Of a DNA stretch of 64,000 nucleotides, positions 42,948 through 51,113 are shown piece by piece. This stretch comes from Paenibacillus alkalitolerans (GTDB lineage Bacteria > Bacillota > Bacilli > Paenibacillales > YIM-B00363): positions 102,552 to 166,551 of the forward strand of contig NZ_JAEMXM010000006.1 of NCBI RefSeq assembly GCF_016482785.1, given 5' to 3'. The notes below the pieces were generated by a model, which worked only from the letters and a program-made list of their open reading frames with translations, did not search any database and was not told the DNA's origin. The position numbers were made by a program, and so were the translations under genes. Positions within the stretch are counted from its first letter, which is position 1. Each line of letters starts with the position of its first letter.

Positions 42948-44486
42948 CTAAACCATAGCTTCCTCCAAGCGTACCGCCGCTTCCTTCTCCGCTTCGAACG
43001 CCTCTTGCAATCCCGCCGCGATCCGTTCGAAAGATCCTGTAGTGCCGTCGCCGTAACCGAACGGAAAAGAGGGGTATAAAAGCCGAAGCGCATCCTCCGC
43101 ATGACGGTAGCAGACGGCGGCATCAGCCAAGCTCGACCGCACATGCTTCGATCTTGCCCATACCGCCAGCCGCTCAAGGTATTGAACCGCATGATGGCGG
43201 GACTCGGATAAGATGGCTACCTGATACGCATGTCCCAACATATCGAGGTGTCCGCTCCTTGCGGATTCCATCCACAGCCGGTAACCGTTAAGGCCGAAAG
43301 CAAATCTTGGAACGAGCGGCTCCTCACCCCTCACATGCCTGACAATGCCGTGAATGACGGATTTATCTGAAGCCGGAGCGTTTACGCGTTTCTCCAGAGC
43401 TGCAACAAATATCCCGGGCTGCTCGCAGTTTCTGCCCAGTTGTTCATATTCAAACGGAGCTTCGGCATGGCGGAAACTGCGGCAAAAAATCGTTCGCGAT
43501 TCATCGTCATAGCCATATATAAGCGAGAATTCGTTAATGGATAAATTCCATACGATAGCCGGTAAGCCCCGGTCGATCGAGTTATGGATTATTCGCAGCA
43601 GTTCAACCTGCTGCTCGTGCGAAACGGCGGTGCGGCCCGGCCGGCCGAAACAAGCCGCTCGCCATCCCAACCGCTCCACCGTCTGATACATGGCGTAGCT
43701 CCAGTCGAAAGTGGAAATACCACGCCAGTGACAGCCCTCGGCAATATTCAACCGGAAGGCGTCCCCGGAAATCCCCGTAATATCCGTCAACGTCCAGTCG
43801 TGTTCTCCGGCGAATCGAAGCGCCTCGTATACGCAAACGGATAACAGGGAGTAGGGTCTGGTAAATCCGGGAGTCGACAGCTTCATCCTCTTCGGCAAAG
43901 CAGCGCGTCTTCGGCCCGCTAAATATGCATCCATTTCCATCCGGAACCGTTCGTCGTTTGCTTTGGCGCGGGAACGCGAAATGATGTTGTATACGTTGCT
44001 TTTTGCCAGTTGAAGCCGCTCGGCGATTTCTTCCGGAGAGGAATCTTCATCAGCCAAAGCTTGCATGACGGAACGCGCCTTTGCCGGCAAAAGCGGAAAT
44101 ATTTCCGCAGAGGATTGCTCCTTCATTTCTTTGTGAAGAACTTCTTGAAGCGGATCGGCGGCAAACGAGTCCAGCGATACGGCATATTCAGGAAGCTCCG
44201 CCTGCAAATCCAACCGGCTGCCGGTTCCTCTAATCATATTGATGGCCGTGCGGCGAACTGTTTGCCGAAACCACGGACGAAAGCTCGCGGGATCATGAAG
44301 GCTATGAATCTTATTTTGCAACCGTATGAAAGCTTCCTGAACCGCATCTTCCGCGAGGTGATGATCCCTCACCACTTCCCGAGCCCAGTTCAGTGCAATA
44401 GCCTCATATTTGTTCATAAGAGTTGCAAAAGCTTCCCGATCTCCCTGTTTGATACTTTCTAGTAAGTCCGCATCCGTTTGTGACAA
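42948..44486 (-). CDS. ECF sigma factor fused to a BtrH/C39-like domain
   Basis: 512 residues. Sigma region 2 (HHLAEDAVQEAFIRLQNKI, ~42-60) and region 4 (SPEEIAERLQLAKSNVYNIISRSRAK, ~148-173) are followed by ~330 residues unlike any sigma factor. SVCVYEALRFAGEHDWTLTDITG, the WSYAMYQTVERLGW region and LPAIVWNLSINEFSLIYGYDDE resemble butirosin BtrH N-terminal / C39-peptidase-like domains that handle peptide or acyl-carrier substrates. The start is TTG 44486 with AGGAGG 6 nt upstream. No anti-sigma gene is adjacent; the extra domain may sense a ligand. Domain name is from memory. Confidence 0.78.
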   Translation of the reverse strand: MSQTDADLLESIKQGDREAFATLMNKYEAIALNWAREVVRDHHLAEDAVQEAFIRLQNKIHSLHDPASFRPWFRQTVRRTAINMIRGTGSRLDLQAELPEYAVSLDSFAADPLQEVLHKEMKEQSSAEIFPLLPAKARSVMQALADEDSSPEEIAERLQLAKSNVYNIISRSRAKANDERFRMEMDAYLAGRRRAALPKRMKLSTPGFTRPYSLLSVCVYEALRFAGEHDWTLTDITGISGDAFRLNIAEGCHWRGISTFDWSYAMYQTVERLGWRAACFGRPGRTAVSHEQQVELLRIIHNSIDRGLPAIVWNLSINEFSLIYGYDDESRTIFCRSFRHAEAPFEYEQLGRNCEQPGIFVAALEKRVNAPASDKSVIHGIVRHVRGEEPLVPRFAFGLNGYRLWMESARSGHLDMLGHAYQVAILSESRHHAVQYLERLAVWARSKHVRSSLADAAVCYRHAEDALRLLYPSFPFGYGDGTTGSFERIAAGLQEAFEAEKEAAVRLEEAMV

Positions 44487-44727
44487 AAGTATCCTCCTAA
44501 TGCTCAAAAGTCTATCTCCATATTCTCCGCGCCTGTGGGAAAACCTGCCTCTTCGAATAAGTTCCCCTTCGAATCCCAAAAAGACCTGTCACACATACAG
44601 CCGGCCATACACACATATCCATTAGCGAACCGTATTCTTCTTTTGCCGGAAGCAAGTTGGGAAGGAGAGCTGATGCGCTTGAAGCAACCAGGACAGTTTT
44701 CGATTATTCGGCCGGGATTAACCATGG

Positions 44728-44919
44728 GTGCACGGCAGCTTGCCGTCAACGAGCGGGCAATATATATATATAGATTATCATTCTTACATGACCGAACGTG
44801 ACGGAAGAACGTTACGCGCGGAATTGGCGGATGACGGACTTCATCCCAACGTGCTCGGCTACAACATCATGTCTTACGTCTTGAGGCAAACGTTGTCGGC
44901 GGCAGGAATCGAAATATGA
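44728..44919 (+). pseudogene. C-terminal fragment of an SGNH/GDSL hydrolase
   Basis: YIDYHSYMTERDGRTLRAEL and DDGLHPNVLGYNIMSYVL match the end of SGNH hydrolases, where D and H of DGLHPN complete the catalytic triad. The N-terminal two thirds, with the GDS serine, are not visible upstream. A TATATATATATA run at 44760-44771 directly before the fragment may mark slippage. It ends 22 nt before the SIMPL gene. A remnant, not an active enzyme. Confidence 0.7.
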
Positions 44920-44941
44920 GACGGAAAGGATTGTTGCGTTA

Positions 44942-45631
44942 ATGTATTATTCTCAACCGCTGCCTCCACCCGCCATGATGGCCGCCTCCTTATCTCAGCA
45001 TAACCGGCCCATGATTGAGGTTTCCGGCGAAGGAACGGTTTCGGCCGCTCCCGACAGAGCCGTTATCGTATTGGGTGTAATAACAGAAAACCCAACCCTC
45101 ACTACGGCACAAAGCGAAAACTCCACCGCCGTAACAAATGTTATTAACGCTCTGTTAAGACTGGCCATTCGAAGAGAACAAATTCAAACAGCCTCATACA
45201 GAATCGAGATACAGTATAACTATGGAGACGGGACTCAAATCTTCCGGGGCTATCGGGTGACGCATCTGCTTCAAGTCAACATAGACCGAATTGAGCAGAC
45301 GGGTCTTGTTGTCGATACGGCTGTCAATATCGGCGCGAACTTCGTGTCAGACATACAATTCACAATTGCAAACCCGGAAATATTCTATAATCAAGCCCTG
45401 TCATTAGCCATAAAAAATGCTGAAAGCAAGGCTATAACCATCGCGAGAACATTAGGTGCGACGCTGGTTAGAACTCCTGTAAAAGTTACGGAACAATCCC
45501 GTATGATCGAACCGCCTCCGGTACCTTATCAAGCTGCTCTTCTCACGGAAGGAGCAGCCGCTCCGACTCCGATCCAACCGGGGGAATTGAAGATCATCGC
45601 CGTGGTAAAGGTTCAGTATATTTATTATTAA
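44942..45631 (+). CDS. SIMPL (DUF541) domain protein
   Basis: 229 residues. IEVSGEGTVSAAPDRAVIVLGVITE is the SIMPL opening motif, followed by IQTASYRIEIQYNYGDGTQIFRGYRVTHLLQV and IAVVKVQYIY at the end. The family forms ring-like assemblies in the periplasm of other bacteria; here no signal peptide is visible and the N-terminus is proline-rich. AAAGGA lies about 10 nt before the ATG. Function unknown. Confidence 0.88.
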   Translation: MYYSQPLPPPAMMAASLSQHNRPMIEVSGEGTVSAAPDRAVIVLGVITENPTLTTAQSENSTAVTNVINALLRLAIRREQIQTASYRIEIQYNYGDGTQIFRGYRVTHLLQVNIDRIEQTGLVVDTAVNIGANFVSDIQFTIANPEIFYNQALSLAIKNAESKAITIARTLGATLVRTPVKVTEQSRMIEPPPVPYQAALLTEGAAAPTPIQPGELKIIAVVKVQYIYY

Positions 45632-45692
45632 TCGTTGCTATTACTACTCGCGATCTTTTGCAAGGGTAGACTAAACTTATGAAGGAGGGGAG

Positions 45693-45824
45693 ATGTTAGC
45701 CGCTTTACTCTTTCGCCCGCTCTCCCCTTCGATCAGGAGAATTGTAGAAAGTAGTTCGATCGAGAGATTCCGCTCGAAAGAATCCTTTCGTTGGCCACTG
45801 TTATGTGCGGCAATTAGCGCCTGA
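45693..45824 (+). CDS. Possible 43-residue small protein
   Basis: ATG at 45693 preceded by AGGAGGGGAG, an unusually strong ribosome site. The peptide starts MLAALLFRPLSPSIRRIVE and ends LLCAAISA. No family recognised. The GGGGAGA of the ribosome site can pair with TCTCCCC 32 nt downstream inside the ORF, which would hide the start codon, and a hairpin with TTTT follows the stop. It may be a small protein, a regulatory leader or an RNA. The rest of 45632-46013 holds no gene. Confidence 0.4.
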   Translation: MLAALLFRPLSPSIRRIVESSSIERFRSKESFRWPLLCAAISA

Positions 45825-45832
45825 GTGAACGG

Positions 45833-45856
45833 GAGAGTGTGCGCACACTCTTTTGA
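45833..45856 (+). terminator. Hairpin after the small ORF
   Basis: AGAGTGTG-CG-CACACTCT followed by TTTG, 9 nt after the stop at 45824. Very tight loop; moderate terminator. Confidence 0.5.
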
Positions 45857-45967
45857 GAAGTAATATGACCTCCATTTCTTGCTAAAAAAATTCCACGCGT
45901 ACCCAATGTATTTCTTGGAAAAAGTGGCATAAGCAATACGCGCAGCTTATTGGGAAACTCCATCAGT

Positions 45968-46012
45968 AAAAATCAAACCCGCATTCCCTTAATGGAAAAT
46001 GCGGGTTTTTTA
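45968..46012. terminator. Bidirectional terminator before the double-VOC gene
   Basis: AAACCCGCATT (45975-45985) and AATGCGGGTTT (45998-46008) with T tracts on either side; ends the minus-strand ECF/VOC operon whose last stop is at 46014. Confidence 0.88.
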
Positions 46013-46013
46013 G

Positions 46014-46907
46014 CTATTGAACATATTCCTCAGTCAATGCCCCCGGTGAAACATTAATTGTTTCCAACGAAATCACTTTAATATAATTTTCGTCCGGATC
46101 GGCTATTGTGAAACTCATTTCTTCTCCGGACTCATTTTTTCTCAAATCTCCCGCCTTGTATCCAATATTCAACATTTTTTCTCGCAAACCCGCGAGGTCG
46201 TCAGCCTGCAGAACAAGGCATTCTTGTATCATCCCTTCATCAAGGTAGTGTAATGGTGTCGGAACATCATGTCGAAACAGGAAGAAACCGAATTCCTGAA
46301 CATCCCTGTATCCGAATCTGGATTCATAGAATGGACCGACTTTCGCAATCGCCAATTGATCGTCGGGTTCGCGAATCAACTGAAATCCAAGAACATTAGC
46401 GTAAAAATGTGCGGACTTACGCACATCTCTCACCGGTATTTCCAGATTAAATATAGCCTCGACTCTCGTATGATTCGCCGGCGTTTCCCCGTCGTTTGCT
46501 TGAATTTGAATGACATTTCCCGACGGGTCCGTCGCTTCGAAGAAACGGCCGCATCCGTCACCCTCTTCACCGGAATGAGGAAGAACGACCTTCGCACCCG
46601 AGCGAACCATCTTCTCAAACAGCCCTTCCATATTAGAAGCGTGCATCATAATCATGCTTCTAACGGCGCCATGTTTGCTATAGTTAAGTCGGTGGCCGGC
46701 ATCCGTTTGCGATAAAATGAGTGAAGGATATATTTTGACGCCGTTTTCCATTACCGCGAGCTCAGCGTGCTTTACTCCCTCGTTCAATACAACCATTCCA
46801 AAATGCTCACAATACCATGCGACTGACGACTGCAGATCACTTACCGGCAAACGAATGGTAAGCAGACGTCTGATCGTCCCGGATTTGTAACGATAGTTAA
46901 GATCCAT
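46014..46907 (-). CDS. Two-domain VOC protein
   Basis: 297 residues, two VOC domains: ~12-135 (TIRLPVSDLQSSVAWYCEHF, FEATDPSGNVIQIQ) and ~148-280 (NLEIPVRDVRKSAHFYANVL, FTIADPDENYIKVISLE). ATG 46907 follows GAGGTGAG, which overlaps the stop of the preceding VOC gene (4 nt gap), so translation is coupled. Last gene of an ECF-VOC-VOC2 operon. Molecular function unknown; the pairing suggests the VOC proteins bind or change the compound to which the sigma factor responds. Confidence 0.87.
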   Translation of the reverse strand: MDLNYRYKSGTIRRLLTIRLPVSDLQSSVAWYCEHFGMVVLNEGVKHAELAVMENGVKIYPSLILSQTDAGHRLNYSKHGAVRSMIMMHASNMEGLFEKMVRSGAKVVLPHSGEEGDGCGRFFEATDPSGNVIQIQANDGETPANHTRVEAIFNLEIPVRDVRKSAHFYANVLGFQLIREPDDQLAIAKVGPFYESRFGYRDVQEFGFFLFRHDVPTPLHYLDEGMIQECLVLQADDLAGLREKMLNIGYKAGDLRKNESGEEMSFTIADPDENYIKVISLETINVSPGALTEEYVQ

Positions 46908-46911
46908 ACAC

Positions 46912-47340
46912 TCACCTCGAAATCCCGGCAAGTTGGCCGTTTAACGATTCGAGTCTGCGGGTTAAGCTTATGTTTTCCCATACATCAATCAAGTTGCCGT
47001 CAGGGTCATGGAACGAAAAGAACTTCCCCATTTCGCCTTCATCGTTAATGCCACCGATATTCACACCGTTTTGGGACATATGTGCATGGAGCGAATGGAT
47101 GTCATCCGTACAAAATGTGATGATCCAGTGTTCCTTCCCTTTCAATGTAAACGATGCTCTGGAACGATCGTCCGTCTTCATTAAAACAAGGATCGGCCGG
47201 TCGTTTACAAACAAGCTGACGAAGTCATCCGTTCGGTGTACGACTTGAAACCCAAACATGTTCTTATACCATAAAGCGGATGTTTCAGGATTCGTGACCG
47301 GTATGATGTTATAAGCAATGCCTTGCACATTCCCTCTCAC
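46912..47340 (-). CDS. VOC-family protein
   Basis: 142 residues, one VOC domain: YNIIPVTNPETSALWYKNMFGF, WIITFCTDDIHSLHAHMSQNGV and FHDPDGNLIDVWENISL, with an E in the last strand at the usual metal position. Start is GTG 47340 with AGGAGG about 9 nt upstream. It lies 75 nt after the ECF gene and 4 nt before the double-VOC gene. Confidence 0.87.
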   Translation of the reverse strand: MRGNVQGIAYNIIPVTNPETSALWYKNMFGFQVVHRTDDFVSLFVNDRPILVLMKTDDRSRASFTLKGKEHWIITFCTDDIHSLHAHMSQNGVNIGGINDEGEMGKFFSFHDPDGNLIDVWENISLTRRLESLNGQLAGISR

Positions 47341-47415
47341 TGCATCATTACCTCCTTAACTTTTGATATATAATTAACGGTTTCCAGACAACAAACCAAA
47401 CACACGACAAAAAAA

Positions 47416-48123
47416 TTATGCGGTTACCCTGAACATATTTCCATCAGGGTCCGTGAAGTAGAACGAAAGCTTCCCGTCCACTAGTTTCATAGTGCTAATT
47501 ACAATGCCTTGCTCTGTCAGTCCGAGGTATGCTCTACAAATAGCTTTCGGGTCTCTTCTTCTAAATGCGTCCACGATGGCGTCAAAATTGATCGGTTCTT
47601 CTTCGTCACTTGTTTTGATGCTGGGGCGAGATTCCTCGAAGAACGGATCCGCCAGTTTTTGTTGAGCCAGCTTCTTGAGACGGGAACGTACACGCCCCAA
47701 CGTGACTTGCACTGCTCCTTCGGTTGAACCTAGCAGCCCAGCCGTTTCTTTCGCAGTAAAATCAAACACGTCCATAAGCAACAAGATGACCATCGCTCGC
47801 GGAGACAATCGGTGAGCCAATACCTCTAATAGCTCCCGTGTAGAAAGATTGTCGTCTTCTCTCGCTTGCATGAAAGGATCGTCTCGAACGGTTCGCTTGT
47901 TTTGTTTCTCTTTCTTGCATTTGTCGTTCCAAGTATTCACGGCGATTCGGTACAAATATGCATTCGTGATATCTCTTGAGGGTTCGGTTTCCAGCGCTCT
48001 CATGACTTTCACGAGCACATCCTGCGCCAGATCCTCCGCATCCCACTTGTCTCCGGCAATTTTCAAACTGTATCTTGTAACGATTTGCTTGATCGCAGTC
48101 AGGTCCTTGTTTGATGAATTCAT
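47416..48123 (-). CDS. ECF sigma factor with short VOC-like or NTF2-like tail
   Basis: 235 residues. Region 2 (DAEDLAQDVLVKVMRALE, ~30-48) and region 4 (FTAKETAGLLGSTEGAVQVTLGRVRSRL, ~118-145). The tail from ~178 contains FDAIVDAFRRRDPKAICRAYLGL, reminiscent of SnoaL/NTF2 helices, and ends KLSFYFTDPDGNMFRVTA, the final strand pair of VOC domains (DPDGN). It therefore may hold a reduced sensor domain. ATG 48123 follows CAGGGAG. First gene of an operon with two VOC genes. No anti-sigma gene visible. Confidence 0.85.
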   Translation of the reverse strand: MNSSNKDLTAIKQIVTRYSLKIAGDKWDAEDLAQDVLVKVMRALETEPSRDITNAYLYRIAVNTWNDKCKKEKQNKRTVRDDPFMQAREDDNLSTRELLEVLAHRLSPRAMVILLLMDVFDFTAKETAGLLGSTEGAVQVTLGRVRSRLKKLAQQKLADPFFEESRPSIKTSDEEEPINFDAIVDAFRRRDPKAICRAYLGLTEQGIVISTMKLVDGKLSFYFTDPDGNMFRVTA

Positions 48124-48207
48124 ACTTAACTCCCTGTACTTGTAGCGCCTCAATGCGGATTTCCAAACCGTGTTTCATTCCCAAATATAACCTGACGGTG
48201 TTACCGC

Positions 48208-48258
48208 GGTAAAGAAAAAAAATGAAATCCCCCTCCGCTTGTTCAGCGAAAGGGGACG
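48208..48258 (-). terminator. Terminator of the amidoligase gene
   Basis: On the minus strand CCCCTTTCGCT pairs with AGCGGAGGGG around a short loop, followed by ATTTCATTTTTTTTC, right after the stop at 48263. Confidence 0.8.
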
Positions 48259-48262
48259 TCAT

Positions 48263-49171
48263 CTACATGAGTGGGCCTCTTACAAGTTCCCAACCTTCGG
48301 CAGGCGGCCGAAGGACGTATTCGGTGAGTTTTCCGTCAGCATCTTCTACTGATACCAAAATACCGTCGGGGACGGGCAAAACGTGATGGATTTCTCCATC
48401 CTTCACATGGTGTGCTGCAAGCGGCTGCAGCGCCGGAATGAGCGACTCCTCCAGCCATGTCCTTTCCCTGAACCAACGCGGTGTTGGAACCGAAGGAGGG
48501 TATCCGTCAAGCGAGGCGCCCAATTGCGCTGCCATTTGCTGAGGATCGCTTGAAAGTTCGCGACCGGCGCCAACTGCCGCAACGAAGCGTAAACAAAACT
48601 CGATCGTATTAATCACTTCGTCATAACCGAGCGATCCGTTCGCGTAACGGATTTCAACGGTTCTAATATCGAACCATGCAGCAAGATTAATACCGCACCG
48701 ATGCGATTGCGGTCGTCCGCGATGATGAAACGCCGTTGGCCCCGGGTCGGCTAGAAACCTTTCCCGCATCTCCGGTGTAACAGGAGGGCAATAAACCAAA
48801 CGGTGCTCGGCGGTGTTCAGCAGTGCTTGTATCGATTCTTGATACTTCACCGCCGCATCTAGCAGAGGGAGCACAATATCTTGACCCCACGGCTCCAGAC
48901 CGATGTGAACATGCAGACCGCAGCTCCAATTGCTCGATGCACCTAGTGCTTGAAGTCTGGTCAACATCTCCCGGATTTGTCCCCGGTCTTCCCAGAGCAT
49001 CGGTGGCGGTTTCAACTCGCTGCCGGAATCCTCTCCGGTTTCGTCTATCTGCAGTTCGTCCAATGACATGATCCAACCGGGCAATAGTTCCACTTGTTCA
49101 GGCTTGCCGCCAATAAACTCAATTTCAACGCCAAATCTAAGGTTTTTCCAATCCACTATTTTCGGCCACAT
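48263..49171 (-). CDS. Putative amidoligase (glutamine synthetase-like COOH-NH2 ligase)
   Basis: 302 residues. NLRFGVEIEFIGGKP, CGLHVHIGLEPWG and TVEIRYANGSLGYDEV are the metal and substrate motifs of the amidoligase_2 family (GxEIEF, HxH, ExR). These enzymes join carboxyl and amino groups, in peptide tagging, cell wall or natural product pathways; the partner peptide or sugar is not evident here. AGAGGAG precedes the ATG. Its neighbours are ECF operons and nothing obviously linked to ligation. Confidence 0.87.
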   Translation of the reverse strand: MWPKIVDWKNLRFGVEIEFIGGKPEQVELLPGWIMSLDELQIDETGEDSGSELKPPPMLWEDRGQIREMLTRLQALGASSNWSCGLHVHIGLEPWGQDIVLPLLDAAVKYQESIQALLNTAEHRLVYCPPVTPEMRERFLADPGPTAFHHRGRPQSHRCGINLAAWFDIRTVEIRYANGSLGYDEVINTIEFCLRFVAAVGAGRELSSDPQQMAAQLGASLDGYPPSVPTPRWFRERTWLEESLIPALQPLAAHHVKDGEIHHVLPVPDGILVSVEDADGKLTEYVLRPPAEGWELVRGPLM

Positions 49172-49279
49172 CTATTACCGCTCCTCTCTATTCATGGGAA
49201 ACCGATTCAACATGAACAGAGAAGGCGGAGGACCACGGGATTAACGGGGGATTTTTTTTCTGGGCACAATGATCTCTCC

Positions 49280-49474
49280 TTAGCCGGTGAGTTGGTTTAT
49301 GCGAAGAAGAAAGTTCAGGTTCTGATATAAATAAGGCAGCCATTCCAGATTGTCATTTGGTTGCTTGTGCAACACGTTACTTCGTATTTGCTTCCTTTCA
49401 TCAACGCTCAGACGCGTTTGATCCGCCCATTCTTCGATTAACTGCTCCAATTCGCACTGCCGGAAGTCTGACAT
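49280..49474 (-). CDS. 64-residue protein coupled to an ECF sigma factor (possible short anti-sigma)
   Basis: MSDFRQCELEQLIEEWADQ, then RLSVDERKQIRSNVL and a C-terminal LPYLYQNLNFLLRINQL. It starts 37 nt inside the end of the sigma gene, in another frame, so it is translationally coupled. The position is that of an anti-sigma gene, and the helical N-terminus would fit a cytosolic sigma-binding segment, but there is no membrane segment or zinc motif (HxxxCxxC). It may be a truncated or reduced anti-sigma factor. Confidence 0.55.
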   Translation of the reverse strand: MSDFRQCELEQLIEEWADQTRLSVDERKQIRSNVLHKQPNDNLEWLPYLYQNLNFLLRINQLTG

Positions 49475-50022
49475 CGGGACTCACCCCCCTCTCCAAAGCT
49501 CCGCTCCATCATAGTTGTGATCAATTTGCGGGCCTTCATTAATTTATGTCTCACTGTTCCCGACGGCAGCCCCAGCGCCGCACCGATTTCACTACTGTTC
49601 ATGCACCCGATCGAAGTCATGCAAAAAATCGTCCGAAGATCGGCAGGAAGTGCGTTAACGGCTTTGGAGAGCTCTCGGTAGCTTTCTCTCGCTTCCACGA
49701 TTTCCGCGGGTCCTTTTTGCCCATGATCAGAAATCATCTTCTCCGGTATGGAGTCCATTGTCTCCTCTGCACGTATACCTTTCTTGCGGTAATAATCCGC
49801 CGCCATGTTTTGTGCGACCCTATAAATCCAGTAGCGCTGATTCGCCTCTGCCAACGAATGGAGGTAAGCGATCTGCTTCCAAATTTTCAAGAACAGCTCC
49901 TGCAGCAGTTCAATTGCGATTTCCCTATGGCCGGTTTTGCTTACAAAAAAAGCAAATAATCCTTGATAGTGCCGATCATATATGGTTTGAAACGCAGCGT
50001 CAAGAGTCCCGTGTTCCGTCAT
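49438..50022 (-). CDS. ECF sigma factor
   Basis: 194 residues. Region 2 (IAIELLQELFLKIWKQIAYL and YWIYRVAQNMAADYYRKKG, ~36-82) and region 4 (MNSSEIGAALGLPSGTVRHKLMKARKLI, ~140-167). Its ATG overlaps the TGA of the upstream 230-residue gene (ATGA), and its end overlaps the 64-residue gene. The three genes form a tight minus-strand operon. Unlike its neighbours, this ECF factor has no extra C-terminal domain. Confidence 0.9.
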   Translation of the reverse strand: MTEHGTLDAAFQTIYDRHYQGLFAFFVSKTGHREIAIELLQELFLKIWKQIAYLHSLAEANQRYWIYRVAQNMAADYYRKKGIRAEETMDSIPEKMISDHGQKGPAEIVEARESYRELSKAVNALPADLRTIFCMTSIGCMNSSEIGAALGLPSGTVRHKLMKARKLITTMMERSFGEGGESRCQTSGSANWSS

Positions 50023-50711
50023 AGCGCCACATTGATTTTGTCATCTTTCAATGGTATGATTTTGCCCGCCTTTTCCGTTGCTTTCACTTGCAGTATCCCG
50101 GTAAGGGATTTGGGAGCCTTCAAAGTGCCGGCGAGTACGATCTCGGATACTTTGGACTTCAGCAATTCCGGTGTTACGTCGTCGTCAATCGTGAACATTC
50201 CGCACAACACCCAGAAAATCGGTTCGTCCAACAGTTCAAAAAAATCTTTCGTAAAATGATCCGAACCCGTGAAGAAGCGTAGATTCGCTCCATAGTAGAC
50301 GAGTTGGCCGTCGCAGCGCGTAATGGCGGGCGCAAGAGCAGGCTCGCTTCCTCTCGGCGCAAGAAGTTGGCCTATCACAATAATCCGCTTATAAGTAACT
50401 TGCTGCACTGCGGATGTAATCGTCAGCTGTCCAACAATAACCAAAGAATCTTTCCCGCCTGCATTAGCTAATGATTCGCCGCTCATTTTCGTCTCTCCGC
50501 AAATAATAACATTTTCGCCTTCGGGAACTGAGACGATGCTTGCTACGTTTTCTATGGAAATTTGCAACAACTTCGAATGAAGCGACTCCGGGACGAGGAT
50601 GAGGGCGACATTTGATATTTTTCTTAAGGATGTCAATTCTTCGGGAGTTTTTAGACTTGTGAGATCCAACAACGGTAAGTTTTCGATCACGCCAACTCTG
50701 TTATCCTGCAT
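50019..50711 (-). CDS. Protein of unknown function, first gene of an ECF operon
   Basis: 230 residues starting MQDNRVGVIENLPLLDLTSL; AGGAGG lies 10 nt upstream. The body has repeating hydrophobic strand patterns (NVALILVPESL, SIVSVPEGENVIICG, DSLVIVGQLTIT, KRIIVIGQLLAP), suggestive of a beta-solenoid such as in bactofilins, and no membrane segment or signal. I do not recognise the family. It overlaps the ECF gene by 4 nt. It could be the target or the controller of that sigma factor, or a structural polymer-forming protein. Confidence 0.75.
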   Translation of the reverse strand: MQDNRVGVIENLPLLDLTSLKTPEELTSLRKISNVALILVPESLHSKLLQISIENVASIVSVPEGENVIICGETKMSGESLANAGGKDSLVIVGQLTITSAVQQVTYKRIIVIGQLLAPRGSEPALAPAITRCDGQLVYYGANLRFFTGSDHFTKDFFELLDEPIFWVLCGMFTIDDDVTPELLKSKVSEIVLAGTLKAPKSLTGILQVKATEKAGKIIPLKDDKINVAL

Positions 50712-51113
50712 GTAACAAACCTCCTGTTTGTGTTGTCACTATGTAAGACGTTTCAGGGCGATAAGTGTTGAGGTCGTGAGAAAAGAGATGACAATAACCG
50801 CAAATTGGCGTACCATTTTAATAAAAATGACGCCAACAACAAAATTTTTCGCCGCACAAACACGGGGATTTCAGCTACAGGAATGAGCACGGACAAGAAA
50901 GAGGGTATGGTTCTCGAAAGATACTTGTTCTCGAACGACGGTCTGCGCGAAGGCAAACTGATTATGGAAGTATTTGCCCCTTTTCAGTGAAAATTGCGTT
51001 CAGCCGCTCTTCCGATATTTATCGAGTGTTGAACCCATGTTCCCGGATTGGATGATGCCGCATCACTAAACAATTGTCCGGCGTATTCCCGAATTTCTAC
51101 AGACCTCATGCAT
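50712..51113. other. Gap of about 400 bases without a supported gene
   Basis: A plus-strand frame of 61 codons (50805-50990) lacks a convincing ribosome site and any known motif. No terminator hairpin with T tract or repeat was seen. The region should contain the promoter of the minus-strand ECF operon near 50750. Confidence 0.4.

Noticed and set aside
44504..44801. Small frames on both strands between the ECF fusion and the SIMPL gene
   Set aside because: They lack ribosome sites and motifs; only the SGNH tail from 44728 resembles a protein family.
50805..50990. 61-codon plus-strand gene
   Set aside because: No ribosome site at a suitable distance and no recognisable motif.
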